NCBI GenBank assembly: GCA_002256705.1
Contig: NQJI01000046.1
Location: 1-25,961, forward strand
Direction: 5' to 3'
Source: Methylococcaceae bacterium NSM2-1
Lineage (GTDB): Bacteria; Pseudomonadota; Gammaproteobacteria; Methylococcales; Methylomonadaceae
DNA: 25,961 nucleotides
Shown here: positions 16,407 through 24,958 of the stretch, in pieces
Numbering within the stretch: the first letter of the stretch is position 1
Layout of the letters: each line of letters opens with the position of its first letter
Made by a program: the position numbers and the translations under genes
Notes under the pieces: model-generated
Database searches by the model: none
What the model saw: only the letters and a program-made list of their open reading frames with translations
What the model was told of the DNA's origin: nothing

Positions 16407-16539
16407 TACTAAATAATAAATTGATTGTTTCTTGTTTAGAAATGGTGTGTAATGTCAAGACTTTTATTGATATAAAGAAAGCGCAAGGTGCAGGATACAA
16501 ATGGCAGGTCGTGTCTTGTGCCTGATTAATGAGGATTAA

Positions 16540-17448
16540 GTGGATAAATTAACAAGTATGACCGTTTTCGTTCGTGTCGCTAAAGCCGGAAGTTTTGCGG
16601 GTGGTGCTCGAGAGCTGGGAATTTCAAGAGCAATGGCGACCAAGCACATTATGCAACTTGAAGGTAGTTTGGGAACGCGATTAATCAATCGTACGACACG
16701 TAGTTTAAGTCTGACCGATGTAGGCGTGTCTTATCTTGAGCGTTGTCAGCAAGTGTTGCTTGATGTTGAAGAAATGGAGTCCGCAGTGACGCATTTGCAG
16801 ACGGAGCCTCGGGGTCTGTTAAAAATCAGTGCGCCGCCGGCTATTGGCGCTACCCACATTGCGCGTGCTGTGGCTGAATTTTTAAAAATGCATACGGATT
16901 TAACGGTTGAGATGATTCTGCAGGGCAGCCCGGGCGATCTGATTGATGAAGGTATTGATGTTGCTATTTACCTGGGCGCATTAGATGATACCAGTATGGT
17001 TGCCCGGAAATTAGCCAGTTCATCGCTGGTGGTTTGCGGGTCACCGGATTATTTGCAGAGTAATGGCATTCCACAGACACCGGAAGATTTGGCAGAGCAT
17101 AGTTGCCTTGTTAATTGGGCAATTTCGCCGCGCAATAAATGGCAATTTAAATGTGAAACAGGGGTTAAGGTAATCACTGTATCCGGGCGGATGCAGGCTA
17201 ATGCGGCTCACCCGATCCGTATTGCGGCAATTAATGGTTTGGGATTAGTGATGTTGCCTACCTACATTGTTGGCAGGGATATTGAAAATGGCACATTGAA
17301 AGTAGTACTGGAAAATTACCCATTGCCTCCTTTGGATATACATGCGGTCTATCCACATAGAAAATATTTATCCGCAAAGGTTAAAGGTTTTATGGATTTT
17401 TTGCAGACATGGCTGGAGCATCGCGTGAGTATGCCGGGAACCGAATAA
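16540..17448 (+). CDS. LysR-family transcriptional regulator
   Basis: The 302-residue protein starts at GTG 16540, with GAGG at 16531-16534 as a good ribosome site. Residues 1-60 are the winged helix-turn-helix: LTSMTVFVRVAKAGSFAGGA, then ISRAMATKHIMQLEGSLGTR, then RTTRSLSLTDVG. Residues about 90-295 form the periplasmic-binding-protein-like effector domain (PRGLLKISAPPAIGATHIAR to VYPHRKYLSAKVKGFMDFLQ), close to the large CrgA/DmlR-like subgroup. Its stop overlaps the methyltransferase start by one base (TAATG), so regulator and enzymes are probably made from one message. LysR genes are more often divergent from their targets; here the regulator leads the operon. The effector is unknown. Confidence 0.92.
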   Translation: MDKLTSMTVFVRVAKAGSFAGGARELGISRAMATKHIMQLEGSLGTRLINRTTRSLSLTDVGVSYLERCQQVLLDVEEMESAVTHLQTEPRGLLKISAPPAIGATHIARAVAEFLKMHTDLTVEMILQGSPGDLIDEGIDVAIYLGALDDTSMVARKLASSSLVVCGSPDYLQSNGIPQTPEDLAEHSCLVNWAISPRNKWQFKCETGVKVITVSGRMQANAAHPIRIAAINGLGLVMLPTYIVGRDIENGTLKVVLENYPLPPLDIHAVYPHRKYLSAKVKGFMDFLQTWLEHRVSMPGTE

Positions 17449-18026
17449 TGGATGCAGTGATAAGCAAATGGAATCATATTTATAGTCAGTCTGTTCAAGA
17501 AAGTTATCCAGCTGTACAGGTTCTGACTGAAAATGAATTTTTGCTACCGGCGGCCGGTACAGCACTGGATTTGGCTTGTGGGCTGGGGGCTAATGCAGTT
17601 TTTTTGGCTGAACACGGATTGGCGGTGACTGCCTGGGATATTTCTTTTATTGCTATAGATAAATTAAGGACTTATGCAGTTCAGCAAGGGTTAAATATCA
17701 ATGCTTGCCAAGAAAATATCGTGGCTGATAATTTTACCGAATGCAGTTTTGATGTCATTGTTGTGAGTCGATTTCTTGACCGTACCCTAAGTGATGCGAT
17801 AATAGGAGCACTTAAACCGGGTGGATTGCTTTTTTATCAGACTTTTACGCGACAAAAAACAAGCCGCAAACCTCCCAATAATCCCGATTATCTGTTAACT
17901 GAAAATGAGCTATTGGCACTATTTTCGCCGTTGAGGGTAATTTATTACAGAGAAAACGCTTTGATTGGCGAACAGCGACGGGGTTTAAGAAATGAGGCTC
18001 AGTTTATCGGCCAAAAACGTAAATAA
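17448..18026 (+). CDS. Class I SAM-dependent methyltransferase (TehB-like)
   Basis: From ATG 17448 the product is 192 residues; longer in-frame starts lie inside the LysR gene and are unlikely. It opens AVISKWNHIYSQSVQESYPA, typical of small-molecule methyltransferases of the TehB/thiopurine type. It then has motif I ALDLACGLGANAVFLAEHG (about 43-61), the acidic AWDIS (about 66-70), DVIVVSRFLDRTL (about 104-116) and LKPGGLLFYQTFT (about 125-137). The end, PPNNPDYLLTENELLALF followed by YRENALIGEQRRG, is conserved in this type as I recall it. The cytoplasmic substrate is unknown; tellurite, selenite or thiols are possibilities from relatives. It is translationally coupled on both sides (TAATG junctions), next to a rhodanese, which hints at sulfur chemistry. 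Confidence 0.82.
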   Translation: MDAVISKWNHIYSQSVQESYPAVQVLTENEFLLPAAGTALDLACGLGANAVFLAEHGLAVTAWDISFIAIDKLRTYAVQQGLNINACQENIVADNFTECSFDVIVVSRFLDRTLSDAIIGALKPGGLLFYQTFTRQKTSRKPPNNPDYLLTENELLALFSPLRVIYYRENALIGEQRRGLRNEAQFIGQKRK

Positions 18027-18430
18027 TGGGTTACACGATGATAGAAAATTTAAATCCACGACAGGCGTGGGATTTGTTGCAACAGAATACTGATGCTGTA
18101 TTGGTGGATGTACGAACAAAGGTTGAACATGATTTTGTCGGTCATCCCTTAGGCGCCATTAATATCGCCTGGAAAGAAGCGCCCGACTGGCAGGTTAATT
18201 CAATGTTTGTTGCCGAAGTCAAAAAGGCAGTGCCTGATTACAATGCACCGGTTTTATTGCTGTGCCGAAGCGGACAGCGTTCGCTGGATGCTGCAAAAAC
18301 GCTTGAAGATGCCGGTTTTAGACGGCTTATCAATATCGTTGGCGGTTTTGAAGGTCCCCTGGATCAGCATAATCATCGAGGTAATCTTGGCGGCTGGCGC
18401 TTCAATGGTTTGCCTTGGGAGCAGAGTTAA
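18026..18430 (+). CDS. Rhodanese-like domain protein
   Basis: The 134-residue single-domain protein begins at ATG 18026, overlapping the methyltransferase stop by one base; ATG 18038 (MIENLNPRQAWDLL) is an alternative. Visible family motifs are AVLVDVRTKVEHDFVGHPLG (about 23-42), the active loop LLLCRSGQRSLDAA (about 78-91) with the catalytic cysteine C-R-S-G-Q-R, and INIVGGFEGPLD (about 101-112). No signal peptide is present, so it is cytoplasmic. Rhodaneses carry sulfane sulfur on the cysteine. Being last in an operon with a LysR regulator and a methyltransferase suggests a sulfur or related detoxification role, but this is inference. Confidence 0.9.
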   Translation: MGYTMIENLNPRQAWDLLQQNTDAVLVDVRTKVEHDFVGHPLGAINIAWKEAPDWQVNSMFVAEVKKAVPDYNAPVLLLCRSGQRSLDAAKTLEDAGFRRLINIVGGFEGPLDQHNHRGNLGGWRFNGLPWEQS

Positions 18431-18633
18431 TTACACATCCTCACTGGATTAAGTCGGGTCTTGCCAGTAAAATTTAACTACAGTCTTGATGGAACTATCA
18501 CCATCCTTTCTTTGCCCACACTATATTAAACCCAGCCAAGTAGGGTGAAATCCATACACCCTTCATGCTTTATAAAAGTGCGTAAAACGCACCCCACACT
18601 TATTTTATTAACCCCCCTTAGAGTACACAAAAA
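18431..18633 (+). other. Leader region of typA with two small hairpins
   Basis: Two perfect inverted repeats lie upstream of typA. AGGGTG (18542-18547) pairs with CACCCT (18557-18562), and GTGCGT (18578-18583) pairs with ACGCAC (18587-18592) around an AAA loop. Neither is followed by a T-run. A TTTGCCCAC at 18512-18520 recalls the GGGTG/CCCACC repeat seen before hisB. The stretch probably also carries the typA promoter, which I cannot place. Confidence 0.35.
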
Positions 18634-20437
18634 GTGATCGAAAAATTAAGAAACATCGCCATTATTGCCCACGTTGACCACGGTAAGACGACCCTGGTTG
18701 ACAAGCTATTACAACAGTCGGGTACGTTTGCCGCTCATACCAAAGTGACCGAGCGAATTATGGATTCCAATGATATTGAAAAAGAACGTGGTATTACCAT
18801 TCTGGCAAAAAACACCGCACTAGATTGGAACGGTTATCACATTAATATCGTTGACACCCCGGGCCATGCTGACTTTGGTGGCGAAGTAGAGCGTGTATTG
18901 TCGATGGTTGATTCAGTATTGCTTCTGGTGGATGCGGTTGATGGCCCGATGCCACAAACCCGTTTTGTAACCCAAAAAGCCTTTGCCTTGGGCTTAAAAC
19001 CGATAGTTGTTATCAATAAAATTGACCGTCCGGGTGCGCGTCCTGACTGGGTTGTCGATCAAACCTTTGATTTGTTTGACCGCTTGGGTGCGACCGATGA
19101 ACAACTCGATTTTCCTATCGTTTATGCCTCGGCTATTAATGGTTATGCCGGTTTGGAGCACACCATAACCGAAGGCGATATGACCCCGTTATTTGAAACG
19201 ATAGTCGAAAAAGTCAGTCCGCCGCCCGTTGATATGGATGGTCCTTTTCTAATGCAGGTTTCCAGTCTTGATTACAACACTTATGTTGGCGTTATCGGTA
19301 TTGGCCGGATCCAGCGTGGCAGCATCAAACCTAACCAGCCATTGACGATTGTTAATCGGGAAGGTGTCGAGCGCAAGGGGCGCAATTTTTGGCTTTCATG
19401 GCCTGGAGCGTGTCGAAGTCTCTGAAGCCCGTGCCGGCGACATTATTGCCTTTGCAGGCATTGAAAAGCTGGAAATTTCTGACACTATCTGCCATCCCGA
19501 TGCCGTAGAAATCATGCCCCCGTTATCGGTGGATGAGCCTACCGTGACCATGACATTTCAGGTCAATAACTCACCCTTTGCCGGGAGAGAAGGTAAATTT
19601 GTCACCACCCGGCAAATACGCGACAGACTCGATAAGGAATTGCAACACAACGTCGCACTAAAGGTTGAAGACACGGGAGACCCTGATAAATTTAAAGTAT
19701 CAGGTCGTGGCGAATTGCATTTGTCCGTTCTAATTGAGAACATGCGCCGCGAAGGTTTTGAAATGGGTGTATCGCGTCCGGAAGTTATCATTAAAGAAAT
19801 TGATGGCAAAAAATGCGAACCCTTTGAAATGGTCACCATTGAAGTGGAAGAAATCCACCAGGGTGCCATCATGGAAAAAATAGGTGAGCGTAAAGGCGAT
19901 TTAATCAATATGGTCCCGGATGCCAAAGGTCGTATTCGTCTGGAATATATGATGCCCTCACGCGGACTGATTGGTTTCCAGACTGAATTTATGACGGCAA
20001 CCTCAGGCTCTGGTCTGCTTTATCATGTATTCGACCATTATGGCCCAATGAAACCGGGTGAAGTGGGCAATCGCCAACGCGGCGTAATGATTTCAATGGT
20101 TGCAGGCAAAGCTGTGACTTATTCATTGCATCCGTTACAAGAACGCGGCGAACTGCTGTTAGTCAATGGCGATGAAGTCTACGAAGGCATGTTGGTGGGT
20201 TTGCATTCCCGTAGTAATGATTTGTGCGTGAATCCCTGCAAACCGAAACAATTAACCAACGTTCGCGCCTCAGGTACAGATGAAAGTCTGGTGCTGGCAC
20301 GGATTCAGAAAATGACCCTGGAGCAGGCGTTGGAATTTATCGCTGAAGATGAACTGGTTGAGGTTACGCCAAAGTCCATACGCTTGCGCAAGAAGTTGTT
20401 GACTGAGAATGAGCGGAAGAGAGCAGCTAAGAGTTAA
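18634..20437 (+). pseudogene. typA: Ribosome-associated GTPase TypA/BipA, frameshifted
   Basis: The start GTG 18634 gives [20 protein letters not shown], the TypA opening with the P-loop. [29 protein letters not shown] and [14 protein letters not shown] complete the GTPase domain. Frame one runs to 19425 but is wrong after about 19381. The rest continues in another frame from [20 protein letters not shown] to the end (RKKLLTENERKRAAKS). Together the pieces cover the family from end to end (about 603 residues expected). Compared with E. coli TypA as I recall it, about 8 bases are missing in the bridge between [10 protein letters not shown] and FGFHGLERV. Everything else is well conserved, so this is either a very recent mutation or a sequence error. 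TypA acts in ribosome assembly and stress or cold growth. Confidence 0.9.
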
Positions 20438-20445
20438 GTTTGTCG

Positions 20446-20467
20446 GGGCAATCCCTTGTGGTTGCCC
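20446..20467 (+). terminator. Weak hairpin after typA
   Basis: GGGCAA (20446-20451) pairs with TTGCCC (20462-20467) around a 10-base loop nine bases after the typA stop. The following TTAAGAAAG is not a clear T-run, so this is at best a weak intrinsic terminator. Confidence 0.35.
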
Positions 20468-20486
20468 TTAAGAAAGTATAGGTATG

Positions 20487-20536
20487 TTGGGTTACGCATG
20501 GATGCAGGAGTAATTGCCGAGCGCAGCGTAACCCAA
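20487..20536. repeat. Inverted repeat of the TTGGGTTACG / CGTAACCCAA kind
   Basis: TTGGGTTACGC (20487-20497) is an exact reverse complement of GCGTAACCCAA (20526-20536), with a 28-base centre. Similar GTTGGGTTACG...CGTAACCCAAC units are common dispersed intergenic repeats in several bacteria. A related pair lies at 21150-21223 in this window. Confidence 0.6.
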
Positions 20537-20609
20537 TACTTTGCGCCGATGCTTGTCGGGTTATGCTAATGTAATCTACAGAACTAAAATCAAACTAGGA
20601 GCATTAAGC

Positions 20610-20816
20610 GTGAATGAAATTATATTTTTAATTGAAGATGCGCCCGAAGGTGGTTTTATAGCGAGAGCATTAGAAGGTTCTATATATACCGAAGCCGACG
20701 ATATGGATGATTTGCACCATAAAGTGCGCGATGCAGTCGACTGTCATTTTGAACCTTCAATTAAACCTAAAATAATATGTTTGCATTTTGTCCGAGAAGA
20801 AATTATTGCCGCATGA
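20610..20816 (+). CDS. hicB: HicB-like antitoxin (DUF1902/HicB family)
   Basis: The best start is GTG 20610, with AGGAG (20597-20601) eight bases upstream; it gives 68 residues beginning VNEIIFLIEDAPEGGFIARA. The continuation LEGSIYTEADDMDDLHHKVR and AVDCHFEP fits the small RNase-H-like fold of HicB proteins lacking a separate DNA-binding domain. The next gene, in ATGA overlap, is a HicA toxin relative, so this is the antitoxin of a type II pair with the antitoxin first. HicB binds HicA and blocks its mRNA-interferase activity. The toxin is broken here, so this gene may be a leftover. Confidence 0.8.
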   Translation: MNEIIFLIEDAPEGGFIARALEGSIYTEADDMDDLHHKVRDAVDCHFEPSIKPKIICLHFVREEIIAA

Positions 20817-21064
20817 AGTTGCCACGCAATTGTTCAGGTCTGGAACTCGCTAAGAAACTGGCCGAGTTAGCTTATGAAATTAGTCGTCAAACGAGTAGTC
20901 ATATTTGCTTAACCACACAATAAAATGGTGAACATCATATTACCATTCCACAACATGATCCCTTAAAGGTAGGAACGTTTTCGGCTGTATTGGATGATGT
21001 TGCCAAACACTTTTTAATCAGTCGTGATGATTTGACAAAGCGGCTATTTCAGATTAAAAGGTGA
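20813..21064 (+). pseudogene. hicA: HicA mRNA-interferase toxin, interrupted by an ochre stop
   Basis: The 83-codon frame starts with ATG overlapping the hicB stop (ATGA). It reads MKLPRNCSGLELAKKLAELA, then YEISRQTSSHICLTTQ, an in-frame TAA at 20921-20923, then NGEHHITIPQHDPLKVGTFS, VLDDVAKHFLISRDDL and a stop at 21062-21064. The active His lies in the SSH motif, where relatives usually have GSH. Codon 37 is TAA where the family commonly has a glutamate, consistent with GAA to TAA. Frame is kept on both sides, so a single substitution explains the break. The predicted 36-residue product would be too short to fold fully. Confidence 0.85.
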
Positions 21065-21149
21065 TAAGCCTGGATACTTTAATAAATAAAAACAATTGAT
21101 TAGAAAATATTATGAGGAGAATCCGGTAAATAAGGTGTTTTAAAGTGCG

Positions 21150-21223
21150 TAGGTTAGTGATAGCGTAACCTAACATTTTGAGCTTCGTTGTGTTGGGTTC
21201 GGCTATCGCCTAACTCGACCCAC
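21150..21223. repeat. Two adjacent imperfect inverted repeats (TAGGTTA / TAACCTA kind)
   Basis: TAGGTTA (21150-21156) and TAACCTA (21166-21172) form a perfect 7-bp stem around GTGATAGCG. A second unit from about 21190, GTGTTGGGTTCGGCTATCGC, continues to CTAACTCGACCCAC and forms an imperfect hairpin. Both are variants of the TTGGGTTACG family element at 20487-20536. They lie between the broken hicA and the DUF29 gene. Confidence 0.5.
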
Positions 21224-21251
21224 AGGTCTCTTAGAATAAAGAGGTTTCACA

Positions 21252-21680
21252 ATGAGTGATTATCAAAAAGATTTTTATAGCTGGACGCGTGAACAAGTCG
21301 AAATGCTAAGGTCAGGACGGTTTGATGAACTGGACATTGTTAATCTTATTGAAGAAATAGAATCATTGGGTAGAAGTGAAAAGCGTGAACTCGAAAACCG
21401 TCTTACTGTATTACTGGTTTATCTTTTAAAATGGCAATATCAACCTGCCCGGCGTGGTCAAAACTGGCAATTGACCATTCAGGAACAGCGTCTTGAGTTT
21501 TTCGATGTATTAAACGACAACCCCGGTTTAAAATCTCAATTGCAAGCACTATTAACACATTCTTATCGGAAGGCTAAAATCAGGGCTTCCAAAGAAACCG
21601 GATTAGATACTGACGATTTTCCAGGCACTTGCCCCTGGGAGTTTCCTCAACTCATGGATGACGCTTTTTTACCTGATTAA
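21252..21680 (+). CDS. DUF29 family protein
   Basis: The 142-residue protein starts at ATG 21252 with AGAGG about 10 bases upstream. It has the DUF29 pattern [20 protein letters not shown] (4-23), then [20 protein letters not shown] (25-44), [19 protein letters not shown] (about 53-71), and the C-terminal [20 protein letters not shown]. The product is small, soluble and helical. DUF29 proteins are abundant in cyanobacteria and some gammaproteobacteria and have no established function. It sits alone between repeats in an accessory islet, so it may be mobile. Confidence 0.88.
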   Translation: MSDYQKDFYSWTREQVEMLRSGRFDELDIVNLIEEIESLGRSEKRELENRLTVLLVYLLKWQYQPARRGQNWQLTIQEQRLEFFDVLNDNPGLKSQLQALLTHSYRKAKIRASKETGLDTDDFPGTCPWEFPQLMDDAFLPD

Positions 21681-21683
21681 ATG

Positions 21684-21733
21684 TAGGGTGAGTACTAAAA
21701 GTAGGCGCTTTAGGCGACACTTTTTTGCCCACC
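21684..21733. repeat. Imperfect inverted repeat GGGTG ... CCCACC before hisB
   Basis: From TAGGGTGAGTACTAAAAGTA the sequence continues to GGCGC, TTTA, then GGCGACACTTTTTTGCCCACC. The arms GGGTG..AAAAGT..GGCGC and GGCG..ACTTTT..CCCACC are partly complementary, giving a hairpin of about 50 bases. It resembles dispersed GGGTGGGCA-type repeats and sits between the DUF29 stop and hisB. A partly similar GCCCAC / GTAGGGTG pair occurs upstream of typA at 18514-18547. Confidence 0.45.
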
Positions 21734-21759
21734 GTTTTAACCCACCTTATTTAAAAACC

Positions 21760-22353
21760 ATGACTCAACGCACAGCCGAAGTCGAGCGCAATACGCTCGA
21801 AACCCAAATTAAAATTAAAATCAATCTGGATGGAGAAGGTAAAGCCGTGTTTGTAACGGGCGTGCCTTTTCTTGACCACATGCTGGATCAAATCGCCAGA
21901 CATGGCCTTATTGATATGGATATTAATGCCAAAGGCGATTTGCATATCGACGCCCATCACACCGTTGAAGATATCGGTATTACTTTAGGTCAGGCGTTTG
22001 CTCAGGCTATTGGCGATAAAAAAGGCATTTATCGCTATGGACATTCCTACATACCTTTGGATGAAGCCTTGTCCAGAGTAGTCATTGATTTTTCCGGTCG
22101 CCCCGGTTTGTTCTATGACGTTAAATACCCGAAAGCCATGATAGGCAGTTTTGACGTGGATTTGTTCAGGGAGTTTTTCCAGGGCTTTGTCAATCATGCC
22201 GGCGTGACTTTGCATATCGATAGCTTGAAAGGTGCAAATGCTCATCATGTCGCGGAAACCATTTTTAAAGCCCTGGGTCGAGCCATTCGCATGGCGATTA
22301 CCGCCGATTCACGAATGGCGGGTATAATGCCGTCAACCAAAGGCAGTCTTTAG
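21760..22353 (+). CDS. hisB: Imidazoleglycerol-phosphate dehydratase
   Basis: The selected ATG 21760 gives 197 residues, the length of monofunctional HisB; the open frame upstream to 21658 reads through a repeat and is excluded. It begins [20 protein letters not shown], then [20 protein letters not shown] and the metal-binding [15 protein letters not shown], and later [20 protein letters not shown] (about 160-180), the second metal-binding cluster. The enzyme removes water from imidazoleglycerol phosphate in histidine biosynthesis. Its N-terminal phosphatase partner of enterics is absent, as usual outside that group. It heads the his operon here. Confidence 0.97.
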   Translation: MTQRTAEVERNTLETQIKIKINLDGEGKAVFVTGVPFLDHMLDQIARHGLIDMDINAKGDLHIDAHHTVEDIGITLGQAFAQAIGDKKGIYRYGHSYIPLDEALSRVVIDFSGRPGLFYDVKYPKAMIGSFDVDLFREFFQGFVNHAGVTLHIDSLKGANAHHVAETIFKALGRAIRMAITADSRMAGIMPSTKGSL

Positions 22354-22382
22354 CCTTGAATTTTTAAACTTGAATATGTCTT

Positions 22383-23024
22383 ATGTCTTCTGTTGCTGTT
22401 ATTGATTACGGAATGGGTAATTTGCATTCAATTGCAAAAGCCTTACAACATGCCGCTCCTGAAGTAGATGTGCAAATCGTCTCCGATGCCGATGTAATTT
22501 TGCAAGCAGATCGTGTGGTTTTCCCGGGGGTCGGGGCAATACGCGATTGTATGCAGGCCCTCGATCAATCGGGTTTATCGGCTGTTATTAAAAGCGTTGC
22601 CAAAGCGAAACCGTTGCTGGGTATTTGCCTCGGGATGCAGGCATTGTTGACGGACAGCGAAGAAAACAGCAACACCGAAGGGTTGGGTATTGTTTCTGGG
22701 CACGTAGTGCGTTTTTCAGATGCGTTAATGGATGGTCATGGCAATAACCTGAAAATTCCACACATGGGCTGGAATCAGGTGCATCAAAGGCCTCACCCGT
22801 TATGGAACAAGATTCCACAGGACAGCCGTTTTTATTTTGTGCACAGTTACTATGCAGTGCCCGATGATATATCTGTGGTAGCGGCGACCACGGAATATCC
22901 CGATGCTTTTGCTTGTGCTTTGGCTCAAGATAATATTTTTGCCGTACAATTTCACCCGGAAAAAAGTCAGGCGGTCGGTTTACAACTGCTAAACAACTTT
23001 TTACATTGGGATGGTCAAGTTTAA
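22383..23024 (+). CDS. hisH: Imidazole glycerol phosphate synthase, glutaminase subunit
   Basis: The 213-residue protein is a triad glutamine amidotransferase. It begins [20 protein letters not shown], then [11 protein letters not shown] (about 46-56), the nucleophile elbow [11 protein letters not shown] with the catalytic cysteine (about 78-88), MGWNQVH (about 126-132) and [10 protein letters not shown] with the His-Glu pair (about 193-202). It releases ammonia from glutamine and passes it to HisF, encoded two genes downstream. It follows hisB by 29 bases. Confidence 0.97.
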   Translation: MSSVAVIDYGMGNLHSIAKALQHAAPEVDVQIVSDADVILQADRVVFPGVGAIRDCMQALDQSGLSAVIKSVAKAKPLLGICLGMQALLTDSEENSNTEGLGIVSGHVVRFSDALMDGHGNNLKIPHMGWNQVHQRPHPLWNKIPQDSRFYFVHSYYAVPDDISVVAATTEYPDAFACALAQDNIFAVQFHPEKSQAVGLQLLNNFLHWDGQV

Positions 23025-23055
23025 ACCTATACAAGTTGTTAAGGATTCAGTATCT

Positions 23056-23796
23056 ATGTTGTTAATACCCGCTATCGATTTGAAAGAAGGAAAATGTGTG
23101 CGTTTACGCCAGGGACGTATGGACGATGACACGGTTTTTTCTGATGATCCCGTGGCTGTTGCCGGCAAATGGGTTGCCGCCGGCGCGAAAAGAATTCATT
23201 TGGTGGATTTGGATGGCGCCTTTGCCGGCAAACCGGTCAATGCCAATATTATTAAAGCAATAGTCGCCGCTTTCCCTGATGTTCCTGTGCAGATAGGCGG
23301 CGGTATTCGAGATGAAGAGACTATTCAGGCTTATCTGGATGCGGGTGTGGAATACGTTATTATTGGCACCAAGGCGGTTAATGAACCGCATTTTGTCAGT
23401 AATATGGCTTTGGAATATCCCCGGCATATCATTGTTGGCCTGGATGCAAAAGAAGGTAAAGTAGCGATAGATGGCTGGTCGAAGCTGTCCAAACATGATG
23501 TGATCGATTTGGCGAAACACTTTGAAGCAGACGGTGTGGAGGCTATTATTTACACCGATATTTCCAGAGATGGCATGATGCAGGGTGTTAATGTAGAAGC
23601 TACTGCAAGATTGGCGCGGGCAATTAAAATCCCCGTCATTGCTTCGGGTGGCATTACCAGTATTGACGACATTAAAGCCTTGGGTGCTGTAGCTCATGAA
23701 GGCATTATGGGCGCAATTACCGGACGTGCGATTTATGAAGGCACGCTGGATTTTGCAGAAGCCGAAAAATTAGCAGAATCGTTTTGTGTGTCATGA
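23056..23796 (+). CDS. hisA: ProFAR isomerase (phosphoribosylformimino-AICAR phosphate isomerase)
   Basis: ATG 23056 is chosen because it gives the family start [20 protein letters not shown] and has AAGGA at 23041-23045; the open frame from 23011 overlaps hisH. The 246-residue TIM barrel has the N-terminal catalytic Asp in PAIDL, the phosphate-binding loops [11 protein letters not shown] (about 82-92) and [15 protein letters not shown] (about 195-209), and the second catalytic Asp in [12 protein letters not shown] (about 171-182). It opens the ribose ring of ProFAR. The stop overlaps the hisF start. Confidence 0.97.
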   Translation: MLLIPAIDLKEGKCVRLRQGRMDDDTVFSDDPVAVAGKWVAAGAKRIHLVDLDGAFAGKPVNANIIKAIVAAFPDVPVQIGGGIRDEETIQAYLDAGVEYVIIGTKAVNEPHFVSNMALEYPRHIIVGLDAKEGKVAIDGWSKLSKHDVIDLAKHFEADGVEAIIYTDISRDGMMQGVNVEATARLARAIKIPVIASGGITSIDDIKALGAVAHEGIMGAITGRAIYEGTLDFAEAEKLAESFCVS

Positions 23797-24566
23797 GTTT
23801 AGCTAAACGTATTATTCCCTGTCTGGATGTCGATAATGGTCGCGTTGTTAAAGGCGTTAAATTTGTTGATATTCGTGATGCCGGCGACCCTGTGGAAGTC
23901 GCCAGACGTTATGACCGTGAAGGCGCAGATGAAATTACTTTTTTGGACATTACCGCCACTCATGACAACCGTGACACGATTGTACATGTCGTCGAGCAAG
24001 TGGCCAGTGAAGTATTCATCCCGTTGACGGTAGGCGGCGGCATCAGAACTTTGGATGATATTCGCCGTATGCTCAATGCAGGAGCGGATAAAGTCGGCAT
24101 TAACAGCGCGGCGGTGTCTAATCCTGAATTTGTCCGCGAGGCCTCGCAGCGATTCGGTTCGCAATGTATTGTTGTGGCAATGGACGCTAAAAAAGTCAGT
24201 CAACCGGGCGAAACCGATCGTTGGGAAATATTTACCCACGGCGGCCGTAAAGCCACAGGCATAGAGGCGATTGGATGGGCAAAAAAAATGGTTGACTACG
24301 GAGCTGGAGAAATTTTGTTAACCAGTATGGACAGAGACGGCACGCGAGAAGGCTTTGATTTGCCGCTAACCCGCGCAATTAGCGAGGCTGTGACCGTGCC
24401 GGTTATTGCCTCAGGCGGCGTAGGCAACCTGGATCATCTGGCGGATGGCGTGATAGAAGGCAAAGCGGATGCTGTGTTAGCAGCCAGTATATTTCATTTC
24501 GCCGAATATACGATACAACAGGCCAAGGAACACATGGCAGCACGCGGCATTGAGATGCGCTTATGA
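23793..24566 (+). CDS. hisF: Imidazole glycerol phosphate synthase, cyclase subunit
   Basis: ATG 23793 overlaps the hisA stop (ATGA) and gives 257 residues starting [20 protein letters not shown], the standard HisF start. The catalytic Asp of CLDV and the other in [16 protein letters not shown] (about 166-181) are present, as are the loops [16 protein letters not shown] (about 77-92) and [13 protein letters not shown] (about 199-211). The barrel uses ammonia from HisH to close the imidazole ring, yielding imidazoleglycerol phosphate and AICAR. Its stop overlaps hisI. Confidence 0.97.
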   Translation: MSLAKRIIPCLDVDNGRVVKGVKFVDIRDAGDPVEVARRYDREGADEITFLDITATHDNRDTIVHVVEQVASEVFIPLTVGGGIRTLDDIRRMLNAGADKVGINSAAVSNPEFVREASQRFGSQCIVVAMDAKKVSQPGETDRWEIFTHGGRKATGIEAIGWAKKMVDYGAGEILLTSMDRDGTREGFDLPLTRAISEAVTVPVIASGGVGNLDHLADGVIEGKADAVLAASIFHFAEYTIQQAKEHMAARGIEMRL

Positions 24567-24958
24567 ACGTTTCGTGGCTGGATGAGATACGGTGGACTGA
24601 AGACGATTTGGTGCCCGTTATCGCGCAACAGGCTGATACAGGAAAAGTACTCATGTTTGCGTGGATGAATCGTGAAGCTTTAGGTTTAACGGTCGCGGAA
24701 GGTTATGCGGTTTACTGGTCCAGATCGCGCGGAAAATTATGGCGTAAAGGTGAAGAGTCCGGGCACAGACAGAAAGTTACCGGTTTGTTTCTGGATTGCG
24801 ATGAGGATGTAATCCTGCTTAAAATTGAACAAGAAGGCGGTATTGCCTGTCATACCGGGCGTGAAAGCTGTTTTTACCGTCGCCTGGTTGATGGGAAATG
24901 GCAAGCTGTAGAACCCGTGTTGAAAGATCCTGAAGCAATTTATACAAAAAATGAGTGA
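24563..24958 (+). CDS. hisI: Phosphoribosyl-AMP cyclohydrolase
   Basis: The 131-residue stand-alone enzyme starts in ATGA overlap with hisF. It has [20 protein letters not shown] (about 17-36), [20 protein letters not shown] (about 50-69), the metal site [13 protein letters not shown] (about 78-90) and [13 protein letters not shown] (about 96-108) with the conserved cysteines. It opens the adenine ring of PR-AMP in the third step of histidine synthesis. In enterics this is fused to HisE; here hisE is a separate gene overlapping by 8 bases. Confidence 0.96.
   Translation: MNVSWLDEIRWTEDDLVPVIAQQADTGKVLMFAWMNREALGLTVAEGYAVYWSRSRGKLWRKGEESGHRQKVTGLFLDCDEDVILLKIEQEGGIACHTGRESCFYRRLVDGKWQAVEPVLKDPEAIYTKNE

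Noticed and set aside
18578..18592. GTGCGT-AAA-ACGCAC hairpin as a terminator or riboswitch for typA
   Set aside because: Stem is only six pairs, there is no T-run, and no known riboswitch core is recognisable.
20541..20609. Upstream extension of the HicB-like gene
   Set aside because: GTG 20610 has a strong AGGAG site at proper distance, and the extension has no family similarity.
21658..21759. Longer hisB start
   Set aside because: The extra residues are translated from an inverted repeat and the end of the DUF29 gene; [12 protein letters not shown] is the normal HisB start.
22588..23034. Long minus-strand ORF opposite hisH
   Set aside because: It is the antisense shadow of a well-conserved gene and has no plausible protein features; the same applies to the minus-strand frames opposite hisA and hisF.
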